A stretch of DNA of 32,640 bases from Gammaproteobacteria bacterium (GCA_022825085.1 JAJDYQ010000070.1:1-32640); one strand, 5' to 3'. Positions 1 through 8,416 are shown, counted from the stretch's first letter. Program-made: numbers and translations. Notes: generated from the letters alone by a model not told the origin.

Positions 1-138
1 CAGGAATGACAGAGGAGGGTATGCAGTGACACGAGGCAACATACAAGGTTTCTGCTTTAACGAAATAATGCTTCTCAAAAAGCTGGCTTTTCAGTATCGC
101 ATGCAAAAGCTGCTATCTGGTGAATGGCATGTCAAGAC

Positions 139-366
139 TGGATCCCTGGTCAAGCTAGGGATGACGGAGGCGCAGCCAGGGATGACGGAGGCGCAGCCGG
201 GGATGACGGAGGCGCAGCCGGGGATGACGGAGGCGCAGCCAGAGATGACGGAGGCGCAGCCAGAGATGACGGAGGCGCGGCCAGGGATGACGGAGGCGCA
301 GCCAGAGATGACGGGGGCACAGCCGGGGATGACAGGGGCAGTCAGGAATGACGAGGGCAGCCAGTT
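139..366. repeat. 21-bp tandem repeat array grown from a dispersed hairpin repeat
   Basis: A core of the form TGGATCCC-N-GGGATGAC lies at 139-165. From 160 its right arm is repeated head to tail with a 21-bp period (unit GATGACGGAGGCGCAGCC plus three variable bases). Copies start at 160, 181, 202, 223, 244, 265, 286, 307 and 328, and degenerate copies follow to about 366. Because 21 is divisible by three, all frames stay open and spurious ORFs arise, one reading MTEAQPG over and over. There are no unique spacers, so this is not a CRISPR array. Number and sequence of units are read directly; the origin by expansion of the hairpin arm is inference. Confidence 0.85.
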
Positions 367-387
367 CAGGGAGGACGAACGTCAAAG

Positions 388-414
388 CCCGTCATTCCTG
401 CGAAAGCAGGAATC
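388..414. repeat. Dispersed palindromic repeat, copy in + orientation
   Basis: The hairpin ATTCCTGC-gaaa-GCAGGAAT is flanked by GTC on the left and CCA on the right. It is the reverse complement of the element at 507-533. Short dispersed repeats of this form are common in proteobacterial intergenic DNA. The ~145-bp segment between the two inverted copies might be a small non-autonomous element, but no target-site duplication is evident. Confidence 0.75.
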
Positions 415-506
415 CAAAGGAGACGGCCATCCCACGCGAGAAGCAAATAGAAAAATGGAGGCGTCAGTGGAAGATAGAGTTGATTGAAAAGAGCAATCCA
501 GAGTGG

Positions 507-533
507 GTGGATTCCTGCTTTCGCAGGAATGAC
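507..533. repeat. Dispersed palindromic repeat, inverted copy
   Basis: This copy carries the stem ATTCCTGC / GCAGGAAT around a tttc loop, followed by GAC, and is an exact inverted match to the copy near 388-414. The first 14 bases of the window (CAGGAATGACAGAG) match the right end of this copy and its flank, so a further copy probably straddles the left edge. No gene is recognised anywhere in 1-662. Confidence 0.75.
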
Positions 534-662
534 AGAGCCGGATCCCCGGTTTGTATCAGTCCGGTCCCGCTTTTTTAACAGTCAGGCTGCTTGCTGAAAA
601 AACCGGTCCTGCACTCTGATCTGCCCGGATGATTCGGGTACCCGTGGCGAGCTATCGGGAGT

Positions 663-2051
663 TTACAGGGCAGGGGGGCTGGCGTCAGGCGGGGTGGTGG
701 ATTCGTCATGCCATACAAGCAAGTCAAGATAGCTGCGAATGTTCGATACATACGCCACTGGTTCGTTACCGCGAGCATAGCCATGTCGGGTGCGGCTGTA
801 CCATTTTTCCTGACTTAAAAGCGGTAAGCTATTTTTGACATCAATCCATTTGTCGGGATCGCCGCCGCGACCTTGGGCTATTTTCCGTGCATCTTCAAGA
901 TGACCATAGCCCACATTGTAGGCAGCAAGGGCCATCCATGTGCGATCCGGTTCCATAATGCGTGCAGGTATTTTGTCAATCATGTAGCGCAAATATTTGG
1001 CTCCGCCATATATGCTTTGCGCCGGATCACGGCGATTTTCAATGCCTATGAGCTCCGCTGTATCGTTGGTCAGCATCATCAGCCCCCGGACGCCGGTCGG
1101 AGATACGGCCTGTGGGTTCCAGTGGGATTCCTGATAGCTCACCGCCGCCAGCAGCCGCCAGTCCAGTGCATATTTCCTCGCCGATTTTTTAAAGTCTTCC
1201 AGATAGTCCGGCAGCCTGTTGTTCATATCGCGCATGAATGTTTGGGTATCAACGTAGTCGAGCGGACGTGCCCGCTCGAAATACCGGTTGATCAGGGTTT
1301 TCAGGCTGCCGTCTCTCTCGATTCGCGCAAAAAATGCCTGCACCGCATTCAGGAGGGTATGGTCTGTGCCTTTGTATAATGCCCAGCCAACCTGACTGGA
1401 TTTGTCCAGAGCAAAGGCAACCGCCAGCCCCGGGTAAAAGTGTTGTTTGAATTTTATTTCTGTGGCACCGGCCACCGTATAATCAATGGTCTGTGACCAG
1501 ACCTGCTGCATCAGTTCTTCAGTGCTGTGCTCACTGCTTTCCTGCCAGATCAGTTCCGGGTGTCTGTTGCGCAGGTTTTGCAGCGTTTTAATATGGGGCG
1601 AGTCTGCCGCCACCAGCATCTTCATGCCAATGATGTCAGCCACTTTTTCAGGTTTGCGGTTACCGCTCTGCGGGCGATATACCAGTTGCGGTGTAACATC
1701 GAGATAACCGGGACCGAAGCGCAGAAATTTTTTTTCGGCTGTGGTAATAGCTAATCCGGCAGCGGCTATATCCGCCTTGCCTTCAGCCAGCAGCCGATAC
1801 ATCTCAGCCGGCTCGCTTCTGGTAATAATGGCAAGTCTCACACCCAGATAATCGGCAAACTGTCTGGCCAGTTCGTATTCCAGCCCGGTAGGGCCGAATG
1901 GCCCTTCATAGTAGGTGGCAGGGCCATTCCGGGTCACAACGGTCAGTTCCTGATATTTCCTGATTTGTTCAATTTGAGTCGTATCCGGGGAACAGCCAGT
2001 CAGCAGCGTCAGCAGTATCAGGGACGTGCAAATCAATGCAGACGATTTCAT
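663..2051 (-). CDS. mltF: Membrane-bound lytic murein transglycosylase F
   Basis: This outer-membrane lipoprotein cleaves peptidoglycan glycan strands and leaves 1,6-anhydro ends. The 462 residues match the family length. Residues 1-20 are a lipoprotein signal ending in LLTGC, with Cys20 as the lipidation site. Residues ~33-260 form a solute-binding-protein type 3 domain, the regulatory half of MltF. Residues ~285-420 are the SLT lysozyme-like domain, with catalytic Glu308 in the motif YQESHW and the downstream GLMMLT and AAYNVGYGH motifs. The start fits the signal peptide. The gene is transcribed away from the aminotransferase and stands alone on its strand. The region beyond its stop is repeat-rich, with no clear terminator. 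Function rests on domain order and motifs and is secure. Confidence 0.95.
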   Translation of the reverse strand: MKSSALICTSLILLTLLTGCSPDTTQIEQIRKYQELTVVTRNGPATYYEGPFGPTGLEYELARQFADYLGVRLAIITRSEPAEMYRLLAEGKADIAAAGLAITTAEKKFLRFGPGYLDVTPQLVYRPQSGNRKPEKVADIIGMKMLVAADSPHIKTLQNLRNRHPELIWQESSEHSTEELMQQVWSQTIDYTVAGATEIKFKQHFYPGLAVAFALDKSSQVGWALYKGTDHTLLNAVQAFFARIERDGSLKTLINRYFERARPLDYVDTQTFMRDMNNRLPDYLEDFKKSARKYALDWRLLAAVSYQESHWNPQAVSPTGVRGLMMLTNDTAELIGIENRRDPAQSIYGGAKYLRYMIDKIPARIMEPDRTWMALAAYNVGYGHLEDARKIAQGRGGDPDKWIDVKNSLPLLSQEKWYSRTRHGYARGNEPVAYVSNIRSYLDLLVWHDESTTPPDASPPAL

Positions 2052-2132
2052 CCTGACATTATAACGGCAACACCGCGCTTGTGGTTTGTGAATGCTTTAA
2101 TCAGGCATTGAATAAGCCAGAATGACCCTGAC

Positions 2133-2161
2133 CTGAAAAAATCCCATTGTTTGAATATAAT
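2133..2161 (+). promoter_or_regulatory. Predicted sigma-70 promoter of the aminotransferase gene
   Basis: A perfect -10 TATAAT lies at 2156-2161, with a weak -35 CTGAAA at 2133-2138 and a 17-bp spacer. The predicted transcript start near 2168 leaves a leader of about 27 nt before the ATG at 2195. Confidence 0.5.
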
Positions 2162-2194
2162 CGCCTTTCTTCATCAATCTTTCCGAGATTCATA

Positions 2195-3349
2195 ATGCAG
2201 TCATTCAATCCGCCACGACGTATTTTAATGGGGCCGGGACCATCTGATGTCCATCCCCGCATTCTGGAGGCCATGTCGCGCCCGACCATCGGTCACCTGG
2301 ACCCGGCATTTGTCGATATGATGGATGAGGTGAAGTCCATGCTGCAATATGCCTACCAGACCGAAAACTCAATGACCATACCAGTTTCCGCACCGGGTTC
2401 GGCCGGCATGGAAAGCTGTTTTGTTAATCTGATTGAATCGGGCGACAAGGTGATTGTATGCCGTAACGGGGTATTTGGTGGCCGCATGATGGAAAATGTG
2501 CTGCGAAGCGGTGGCGAGGCCATTATGGTGGATGACAATTGGGGTGAACCGGTTGACCCGCAAAAACTGGAAGATGCCTTGAAAGCAAACCCGGATACCG
2601 GAGTTGTTGCGTTCGTTCATGCCGAAACTTCCACCGGCGTTTTATCAGATGCGAAAACATTGAGTGAAATTGCACATGCCCATGACTGTCTGGTGATCGC
2701 AGATACCGTGACCTCTCTCGGTGGCGTTGAGCTGCGGGTTGATGACTGGGGGCTTGATGCGGTTTATTCCGGGACACAAAAATGTCTGTCTTGTACGCCC
2801 GGGCTTTCACCGGCCACATTCAGTGAGGCAGCCGTTGATAAAATCCGGGGCAGAAAAAATGCGGTACAGAGCTGGTTCCTTGATTTGAATCTGCTGATGG
2901 GCTACTGGGGGCAAAATGCCAAGCGGGCCTATCACCACACGGCACCTGTTAATGCCCTTTATGGCCTGCATGAGGCCCTGGTCATGCTCGGCGAAGAACG
3001 GCTGGAGAGCTGCTGGGAACGCCACCGGTATCACCATTTGGGGCTCAGAGCAGGTCTTGAGGCCCTGGGATTGTCTTTGATTGTCGATGAGGCATATCGC
3101 CTTCCACAGCTTAACGCGGTTGGTCTGCCGGAGGGCGTTGATGATGCCACCGTGCGGGCACGGCTGTTGCAGCAGTATGGACTGGAGATCGGCGCTGGTC
3201 TGGGTGAAATGGCCGGCAGGATATGGCGTATCGGTTTGATGGGTGAGTCATGTCATCAGCGTAACGTCATGCTTTGTCTGGGTGCGTTGGAAAGTGTACT
3301 GGGCCGTACCGGCGCAATAGAGGCCGCAAGCCGGTATTACGACGCATAA
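2195..3349 (+). CDS. Class V aminotransferase, serine/alanine-glyoxylate type
   Basis: This is a PLP-dependent enzyme of the alanine-glyoxylate / serine-glyoxylate / serine-pyruvate aminotransferase family. It would convert glyoxylate to glycine with serine or alanine as donor. The N-terminus [14 protein letters not shown] is the family signature, and the PLP lysine is K196 in [13 protein letters not shown]. The 384 residues are the usual length. The open frame extends upstream to a TTG at 2147. I chose the ATG at 2195 because the family signature begins directly after it and a TATAAT box lies inside the extension. The ribosome-binding site is weak. Together with glcDEF on this segment it suggests a glycolate-to-glycine route. 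The amino donor cannot be read from sequence, so no symbol is given. Confidence 0.88.
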   Translation: MQSFNPPRRILMGPGPSDVHPRILEAMSRPTIGHLDPAFVDMMDEVKSMLQYAYQTENSMTIPVSAPGSAGMESCFVNLIESGDKVIVCRNGVFGGRMMENVLRSGGEAIMVDDNWGEPVDPQKLEDALKANPDTGVVAFVHAETSTGVLSDAKTLSEIAHAHDCLVIADTVTSLGGVELRVDDWGLDAVYSGTQKCLSCTPGLSPATFSEAAVDKIRGRKNAVQSWFLDLNLLMGYWGQNAKRAYHHTAPVNALYGLHEALVMLGEERLESCWERHRYHHLGLRAGLEALGLSLIVDEAYRLPQLNAVGLPEGVDDATVRARLLQQYGLEIGAGLGEMAGRIWRIGLMGESCHQRNVMLCLGALESVLGRTGAIEAASRYYDA

Positions 3350-3400
3350 ACAGATCAGCGTCCCCGATCTCTGGCATGGGTTGAATTCAGGACTTCAGGC

Positions 3401-3643
3401 ATGAAAGGAATGGTGCCGCCGGATAAGGCAGGTAAGGCCTCCGGGCAATGCTATGCGGTTGTCCATGTGCCCGGCAAAAATCGCAATCGTTTTTCGGCCG
3501 GAGCCGTTAAGGTGGTACAGGACAGAGCGGCCGCACTGGCCACAGCGTCCCCCGATAATCAGAAATATGCGGCTCTTGTGCATGGCCCGTCGAAGTCATC
3601 TGAAGGGCAGTTGCTCTACTATCTGCTTGACTGGCTGGAGTGA
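3401..3643 (+). CDS. Small protein of unknown function
   Basis: This is an 80-residue ORF that I do not recognise. It starts at an ATG 51 nt after the aminotransferase and ends 6 nt before the SixA-type phosphatase, so it is probably cotranscribed with the latter. The sequence has no membrane segment or signal peptide. It is mixed alpha/beta-like, with a central YAVVHVPGKNRN stretch and a C-terminal LLYYLLDWLE helix. The close packing with sixA and the absence of a better ORF on either strand support it as real, but I see no functional motif. It could be a chance ORF. Confidence 0.5.
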   Translation: MKGMVPPDKAGKASGQCYAVVHVPGKNRNRFSAGAVKVVQDRAAALATASPDNQKYAALVHGPSKSSEGQLLYYLLDWLE

Positions 3644-3649
3644 AGGGAG

Positions 3650-4159
3650 GTGGCTGCATTTGAGTTATTGCTGATGCGACATGCCAAGTCCGACTGGCAT
3701 AATAATCTGTCTGATATAGACCGACCATTAAGCAGGCGCGGCCGCCATGATGCTGAGCGTATGGGCATATTTTTGCAGAACAACGATCTGGTTCCCGATC
3801 GGGTTCTTGTTTCACCGGCCAGCAGAACATGGCAAACGATCAAACTGCTGAACAAGTCCTGGCTGTTGGCGCCCGAGCAGATTGTAACCAGTAAAAAGTT
3901 ATACCTGGCAAATGAGGAGATTTTGCTTGAGGATGCGGCTGCTCATGCAGGCGATGGTGGGCGCATTATGGTGCTTGCACATAACCCGGGTGTGGATTGT
4001 GCCGTCAATCGCATTTCCGACCAGCCACTTGCCTTAACCGCATCCGGTAAACTGATGGTGACGGCGGCAGTTGCCTGTTTCAGGGTGGAAAGACGGGATC
4101 ATCTTGGGCAAACAGGGAAATGCCGGCTGCTTGGCCTGTATCGGCCAAAAGAGATCTAA
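3650..4159 (+). CDS. sixA: SixA-type phosphohistidine phosphatase
   Basis: A histidine phosphatase superfamily member of 169 residues. The RHG-type motif appears as LMRHAKSDW (nucleophile His11), and a second conserved histidine lies in VLAHNPGVD. In E. coli SixA dephosphorylates phosphohistidine on phosphotransfer proteins, and the short length fits that branch rather than the cofactor-dependent mutases. The start is a GTG with GGGAG just upstream. The motif begins at residue 8, so no upstream start is needed. It follows the small ORF by 6 nt and its stop overlaps the stop of the convergent msrA by 3 nt. The physiological substrate here is not known. Confidence 0.82.
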   Translation: MAAFELLLMRHAKSDWHNNLSDIDRPLSRRGRHDAERMGIFLQNNDLVPDRVLVSPASRTWQTIKLLNKSWLLAPEQIVTSKKLYLANEEILLEDAAAHAGDGGRIMVLAHNPGVDCAVNRISDQPLALTASGKLMVTAAVACFRVERRDHLGQTGKCRLLGLYRPKEI

Positions 4160-4770
4160 TGCTTTGTGGCGTTGCCCCATAATTCTTGAAGCCGGGCATC
4201 GCGACCGCAACGCCAGCGGTAATACTTGTAGCTTACGGCACTCTTCTGATAGTAATCCTGATGGTAATCTTCTGCCGGATAGAACACGGTAGATTCCGTA
4301 ACCTCGGTATAGACCGTATCATCCTTGAATTTGTTCTTTACTTCTTCCAGACTGGCCAGAGCTGCCTGTTTCTGTTCATCGTCGTGATAAAATATGCCGG
4401 CGCGATACTGGCTGCCACGGTCACAGAACTGGGCATTGTCGGCGAGGGGATCAACATTGACCCAGTAAACCTTGAGCAGCTCCTCGAAGGTAACCTTATC
4501 GGGATCATACACAACTCGAACCGCTTCGGTGTGACCCGTACTGCCGGAAGAGACCTGCCGGTAAGTCGGATTTTTGGTATGTCCGCCTATGTAGCCGGAT
4601 GTGGTTGATAGCACTCCTTCCAGTATGTCGAAGGGTTTTTCCATGCACCAGAAACAGCCCCCTGCAAAGGTCGCAATGCGCTGGCCTTCTTCTGCTTTCA
4701 TTGCCAGCGAAGTCGATGAGAGTAATGTAATAAAAGAGAAAAGAAATATACCGGCTAAGTGCTTTTTCAT
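4156..4770 (-). CDS. msrA: Peptide methionine sulfoxide reductase MsrA, exported form
   Basis: MsrA reduces the S-form of methionine sulfoxide in proteins. The catalytic motif is GGCFWCMEKPFD, with the active-site Cys in GCFW. Conserved stretches GYIGGHTKNPTYRQVSSG, TGHTEAVRVVYDP and GSQYRAGIF follow, and a late Cys in WRCGRD could serve as a resolving residue. The frame is open to 4881, but I start at the ATG at 4770: there the protein opens with MKKHLAGIFLFSFITLL and then SLA, a signal peptide. The enzyme should therefore act in the periplasm. It is divergent from a second, cytosolic-type msrA. Length from this start is 204 residues. Start choice is inference; the family is certain. Confidence 0.92.
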   Translation of the reverse strand: MKKHLAGIFLFSFITLLSSTSLAMKAEEGQRIATFAGGCFWCMEKPFDILEGVLSTTSGYIGGHTKNPTYRQVSSGSTGHTEAVRVVYDPDKVTFEELLKVYWVNVDPLADNAQFCDRGSQYRAGIFYHDDEQKQAALASLEEVKNKFKDDTVYTEVTESTVFYPAEDYHQDYYQKSAVSYKYYRWRCGRDARLQELWGNATKH

Positions 4771-4924
4771 TAATGGTTTTGCCTGATGTCGGGAATATGA
4801 ATATATGATGTTATCAGACTGTACAGGGTGCCGGAAGTTCCCTGTGCTGCGCATCGTATGGGCCTGTGTCTGGGTCTGCATTAAAAAATCAGGGAGTGGT
4901 CCTGCTGGAATCCCTGTATTGAGA

Positions 4925-4930
4925 TATAAT
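4925..4930 (+). promoter_or_regulatory. Possible -10 box for the second msrA
   Basis: A perfect TATAAT lies 49 nt upstream of the msrA start at 4980. No good -35 is present at 16-18 bp spacing, so the promoter would be weak or activator-dependent. The spacer between the two divergent msrA genes is ~210 bp. Confidence 0.35.
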
Positions 4931-4979
4931 ACCGGAATAAGCTATCCAGACACGGTTAAAATCAGGGTGATATGTCGCA

Positions 4980-5627
4980 ATGTTTATGTTGAAGAAAAAA
5001 ACAGAGATGCCTTCGGAGGCCGAGTCCATTGCTGGTCGGAATACGGTTATGGTGGTCAGTAACCGACATTATGTGCATGGAAATCCGATTCTGGAACCAT
5101 TTCCAGAGGGTTTTGAACGGGCGATTCTGGGCCTGGGTTGCTTCTGGGGAGCGGAGCGTAAGTTCTGGTCGTTGGAGGGGGTTTACACAACCGCCGTCGG
5201 GTATTCGGCAGGCCATACCAAAAACCCCGTTTATCAGGAGGTCTGCACAGGTATGACCGGTCATAATGAGGTTGTGCTGGTTGTATATGACCCGGCAGTG
5301 ATTCGCTATGCCGATATTTTGAGGGTTTTCTGGGAGTCGCATGATCCGACTCAGGGAATGAGGCAGGGAAATGATGTGGGCACACAGTATCGTTCCGGCA
5401 TTTACTGCACCTCGGATGCGCAGCAGAAACTGGCAATAGATTCGCTGGGTGCCTATCAAAGTGCGTTGCAAGGTGCAGGGTATTCGAGTATTACGACAGA
5501 AATTCTGCCCGCCGGAGAATTTTATTATGCCGAGGACTATCATCAACAGTATCTGGCGAAAAACCCCGGTGGGTATTGTGGCCTGGGTGGCACCGGTGTA
5601 TCCTGCCCGACCGGGTTGGCAGCCTGA
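4980..5627 (+). CDS. msrA: Peptide methionine sulfoxide reductase MsrA, cytosolic form
   Basis: This second MsrA is of the E. coli type (215 residues against 212). An N-terminal extension with [19 protein letters not shown] precedes the catalytic [11 protein letters not shown]. Next come [31 protein letters not shown] and [19 protein letters not shown], then the C-terminal [13 protein letters not shown], whose two cysteines match the resolving pair of the E. coli enzyme. No signal peptide is seen, so it repairs cytosolic proteins. AGGGTGA lies about 9 nt before the ATG at 4980; a second ATG at 4986 is an alternative. It is divergent from the exported paralogue, and the two share only the core motifs, so this is not a recent tandem duplication. 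Confidence 0.95.
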   Translation: MFMLKKKTEMPSEAESIAGRNTVMVVSNRHYVHGNPILEPFPEGFERAILGLGCFWGAERKFWSLEGVYTTAVGYSAGHTKNPVYQEVCTGMTGHNEVVLVVYDPAVIRYADILRVFWESHDPTQGMRQGNDVGTQYRSGIYCTSDAQQKLAIDSLGAYQSALQGAGYSSITTEILPAGEFYYAEDYHQQYLAKNPGGYCGLGGTGVSCPTGLAA

Positions 5628-5655
5628 TTTTACGCCACTGATGTACGTCAAGAGT

Positions 5656-5684
5656 TTGCCAAAACTTTCCGGCTGCGCTATATG
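5656..5684 (+). promoter_or_regulatory. Predicted sigma-70 promoter of dksA
   Basis: The -35 TTGCCA lies at 5656-5661 and the -10 TATATG at 5679-5684, with a 17-bp spacer. The dksA ATG follows 31 nt later behind a strong AGGGAGA ribosome-binding site. Confidence 0.5.
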
Positions 5685-5715
5685 AACATGCTTTTTTACA
5701 AACAGGGAGAGAAGA

Positions 5716-6150
5716 ATGTCATCACTTGATGATATTGAACTGCCGAGTGATTATCGTCCCAATGCGGAAGAAGAATACATGTGCAACAGGCATCTGGTGT
5801 ATTTCAAGAAGAAGTTGCTCGACTGGCGTTCCGAACTGATGGAGGAGTCACAGGAGACTCTGGACCATCTTCGTGATAATGCCAACCAGGAGGTGGGGGA
5901 CGAGATTGATCGTGCCAGTCGTGAAAGTGATCATACCCTGGAGCTGCGTACCCGTGACCGCTATCGCAAGTTGCAGAACAAGATTGATGGGGCACTGAAA
6001 CGCATCGAAGATGGCTCTTATGGTTATTGTGATGACACTGGCGAGGAAATCGGTCTGCAACGGCTCGAGGCCCGCCCCGTGGCCACGCTCACCCTGGAGG
6101 CTCAGGAACGCCGTGAATCCAAGGAAAAACATACAACCAACGGTAGCTGA
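5716..6150 (+). CDS. dksA: RNA polymerase-binding regulator DksA, cysteine-poor form
   Basis: DksA enters the RNA polymerase secondary channel and, with ppGpp, reprograms transcription in the stringent response. The 144 residues cover the family: N-terminal helix, coiled coil and globular zinc-finger region. The coiled-coil tip is intact, with D62, D65 and A67 in GDEIDRAS, matching E. coli D71, D74 and A76. The zinc finger is not: the four-cysteine CxxC-x17-CxxC pattern is replaced by C105-x2-T108-x17-T126-x2-A129, so one cysteine remains. Zinc-independent DksA forms of this kind are known, for example DksA2 of Pseudomonas aeruginosa. The surrounding fold sequence (TGEEIGLQRLEARPVATL) is kept, so I read it as functional without zinc. 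A strong ribosome-binding site supports the start. Confidence 0.92.
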   Translation: MSSLDDIELPSDYRPNAEEEYMCNRHLVYFKKKLLDWRSELMEESQETLDHLRDNANQEVGDEIDRASRESDHTLELRTRDRYRKLQNKIDGALKRIEDGSYGYCDDTGEEIGLQRLEARPVATLTLEAQERRESKEKHTTNGS

Positions 6151-6163
6151 CAGTCTAGTCAGC
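6146..6163. terminator. Short inverted repeat between convergent dksA and glcF
   Basis: GCTGAC at 6146-6151 and GTCAGC at 6158-6163 form a 6-bp stem over a 6-nt loop that contains the glcF stop. Its place between convergent genes suits a bidirectional terminator, but no T-run follows on either strand. Confidence 0.3.
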
Positions 6164-7360
6164 GATTAGCTCTACCCAGTGCCTGACCGGAATCGAGGTT
6201 CCTGAAGCGAGGTGATGCAGGCATCCGATATTGGCTGTGACAATCATGTCCGGTTGCTGGCGGCTGATATTTTCCAGCTTTCTCTTTTTCAACTGTCTGG
6301 ACAGGGTCGGTTGCAGCAGTGTGTAGCTGCCGGCTGCACCGCAGCACAGGTGGGATTCATTGAAGAAAATACGTTTTATGCCCATTGAATCCAGCAGACT
6401 TTCAACACGACCGGCCAGTTTTTGTCCATGCTGTAGCGTACAGGGGGAATGACAGGCAACTGTGCAGTCGCGATTGGGCCTTAGCCTTGTCGTATCTTCC
6501 TGATCTATAACTTCCACAAGATCTTTCGTTAGTTCACTGATTTTGCGGGATTTTTCCGCATATTCCATATCGTGCTCAAGTAGTTTTCCATAGTGTTTGA
6601 TATGCACACCACAGCCGCTTGCCGTTGAGATAATGGCTTCCATGCCGGCTTCAACATGCGGCCACCAGGCATCAATGCGGCTGCGTGCAAAGTTCAGGGC
6701 CTGTTCGGGGGCGGAGGTATGGTGATGCAGGGCACCACAGCAGGCCGGCGGGTTTTCTGTTATCGCCTCGATATCGAGCTGGTCCAGCACCCTGCATGTG
6801 GCGGCGGTGATGGATGGACTGAGTGCAGGCTGCACACAGCCCTCCGCCAGCAGCACTTTACGGGAATGTGAACATACAGGGCGTTTGGTTGTGGGTGATT
6901 TTGCCGGTATCCCGGCTTGCAGGCGGGAAGGTAAAAAAAGGCGGACGATACGTCCCATACCAAGCAGGACAGCAAAGCGATCCGGATAAGCCAGGGATTC
7001 GCGAATTAAGTGACGCCTGAAACGATCCAACAGGGGACGTGATGTATTTTCTTCAATAATTTCCCGGCCAATATCAAGCAGCTCGCCATAATCCACACCG
7101 GAAGGGCAGGTGGTCTCGCAGTTAAGACAGGTCAGGCACTGGTCAAGGTGCTGCCGCGTCTCATGGCTGTGGCTTTGCCCTTCCAGGATCTGTTTGATTT
7201 GATAGATGCGTCCGCGCGGTCCATCCAGCTCATTGCCAAGGATTTCATGGGTCGGGCAGGTTGCATTGCAGAAACCACAGTGTACGCATTTGCGCAGGAT
7301 TTCATTGGCACGCTGGCCTCTGGGATCGGACAGAAACTGTTCAGTAAGGCGGGTTTGCAT
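6155..7360 (-). CDS. glcF: Glycolate oxidase iron-sulfur subunit GlcF
   Basis: This is the electron-transfer subunit of membrane-associated glycolate oxidase, which turns glycolate into glyoxylate. Two 4Fe-4S motifs are visible: CVHCGFCNATCP near residue 25 and CLTCLNCETTCP near residue 75. Two CCG-type domains follow, seen as PPACCGALHHHTS and SHLCCGAAGSYTLLQ. The length of 401 residues is typical. The ATG at 7360 lies 2 nt after the glcE stop, so it is the third gene of a tight D-E-F operon. It would pass electrons from the flavin subunits to the quinone pool. Its stop faces dksA four bases away. Confidence 0.94.
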   Translation of the reverse strand: MQTRLTEQFLSDPRGQRANEILRKCVHCGFCNATCPTHEILGNELDGPRGRIYQIKQILEGQSHSHETRQHLDQCLTCLNCETTCPSGVDYGELLDIGREIIEENTSRPLLDRFRRHLIRESLAYPDRFAVLLGMGRIVRLFLPSRLQAGIPAKSPTTKRPVCSHSRKVLLAEGCVQPALSPSITAATCRVLDQLDIEAITENPPACCGALHHHTSAPEQALNFARSRIDAWWPHVEAGMEAIISTASGCGVHIKHYGKLLEHDMEYAEKSRKISELTKDLVEVIDQEDTTRLRPNRDCTVACHSPCTLQHGQKLAGRVESLLDSMGIKRIFFNESHLCCGAAGSYTLLQPTLSRQLKKRKLENISRQQPDMIVTANIGCLHHLASGTSIPVRHWVELIAD

Positions 7361-7362
7361 CG

Positions 7363-8415
7363 CTATAGCCCATTATAAAAGGCACCAGGGTTTATAATTC
7401 CTTTCGGATCAAAAGCTTGTTTGATTTTTTTGTGAATATTTCTAACTCCATCAGACAGAGGGTGCCGCAGATTTCTTTTGTCGGAGGTATGCCATTGTTC
7501 GGCATACCCGCTCGCAGACAACGCATGCTGTGTCACGCTATCAGGTAGTTCTTCGGTTCTGACCCAGCGTTGTGCGCCACCCCAGTCAATGAGTTGCTCG
7601 CTTGAGCTTTGCAGGATATGCGGACTGGATGGCGGGATAGACAGTCGCCAGAAGTTGCCCTGCTGGAAAAATTTGTGACGGTGGTTGCGGATGGACAACC
7701 AGAAGTTGTCCGCGTCCCGCAGTAATTCACCACCGAGCAGGCGCGAGGTCTGCCTGACGCCGGAATCGGTGCCCGATAGTCGAACCATGAATCTGTCCTG
7801 ATACCAGCAGGTTGCGCTTATCGGACTGGCACGACCTGATAGCTCGCTGCTCTGCCGGATAGCTTCTTCTGCAGACAGCTCGAAGGCTTTGGTGACTTCC
7901 GTTTCAGGCAGAGGCAGTACCTTTATGGATACGTCCAGAATAATTCCCAGGACACCGTAGGCACCTGCCATCAATCTGGATATGTCATAGCCCGCCACAT
8001 TTTTCATTACCTGACCACCAAAACGCAGCTCTTCACCTTTGCCATTGATAATGCGTGTTCCCAGAACAAAGTCGCGGGCAGCACCGGCCCACGGACGACG
8101 GGGACCCGATAGCCCGCTTGCTATCGCGCCACCAATGGTGCCGCCGTTAAATTCAGGAGGCTCAAATGCCAGCATCTGGCCGTTCTGCCGTAATACAGAC
8201 TCAACCTCGGAAATCGAGGTGCCTGCTCTGACTGTTAATACCAGCTCGGTCGGTTCGTAGGCCACTATGCCGCTGTGCTGCAAGATGGATACAGGCTTTC
8301 CTTCGTCCCGGAGCCGCAGGAATGATTTTGATCCGCTGCCATGGATGCTGAGAGGTTGTCCATCATGGCCAGCATCGATGACGGTTGCGGCCAGTTGTTG
8401 CGCTATATCAGGCAC
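7363..8415 (-). CDS. glcE: Glycolate oxidase FAD-binding subunit GlcE
   Basis: This is the second flavoprotein-like subunit of glycolate oxidase (350 residues, family-typical). It has an FAD-binding type 4 domain: SIHGSGSKSFL near the N-terminus, then EPPEFNGGTIGGAIASGLSG and MKNVAGYDISRLMAGAYG. It ends with FDPKGIINPGAFYNG, the usual end of this family. The start is a GTG one base after the glcD stop, so expression probably depends on translation of glcD. Position between glcD and glcF confirms the assignment. Confidence 0.93.
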   Translation of the reverse strand: MPDIAQQLAATVIDAGHDGQPLSIHGSGSKSFLRLRDEGKPVSILQHSGIVAYEPTELVLTVRAGTSISEVESVLRQNGQMLAFEPPEFNGGTIGGAIASGLSGPRRPWAGAARDFVLGTRIINGKGEELRFGGQVMKNVAGYDISRLMAGAYGVLGIILDVSIKVLPLPETEVTKAFELSAEEAIRQSSELSGRASPISATCWYQDRFMVRLSGTDSGVRQTSRLLGGELLRDADNFWLSIRNHRHKFFQQGNFWRLSIPPSSPHILQSSSEQLIDWGGAQRWVRTEELPDSVTQHALSASGYAEQWHTSDKRNLRHPLSDGVRNIHKKIKQAFDPKGIINPGAFYNGL

Positions 8416-8416
8416 C

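Noticed and set aside
160-345. Possible CRISPR array
   Set aside because: The units are head to tail with no unique spacers, and the period of 21 bp is too short.
26-487. A 153-residue ORF with repeated MTEAQPG, and overlapping ORFs on both strands
   Set aside because: They run through a 21-bp tandem array, where all frames stay open by chance. The flanks are dispersed hairpin repeats and no ribosome-binding site supports a start.
873-1379. A 168-residue ORF antisense to mltF
   Set aside because: It is the shadow of the MltF reading frame, whose motifs are all intact.
2147-2194. Upstream TTG start of the aminotransferase
   Set aside because: The extension (MFEYNRLSSSIFPRFI) contains the predicted -10 box and has no family counterpart.
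4962-5651. A 229-residue ORF antisense to the second msrA
   Set aside because: It covers a clearly coding MsrA on the other strand and has no recognisable domain.
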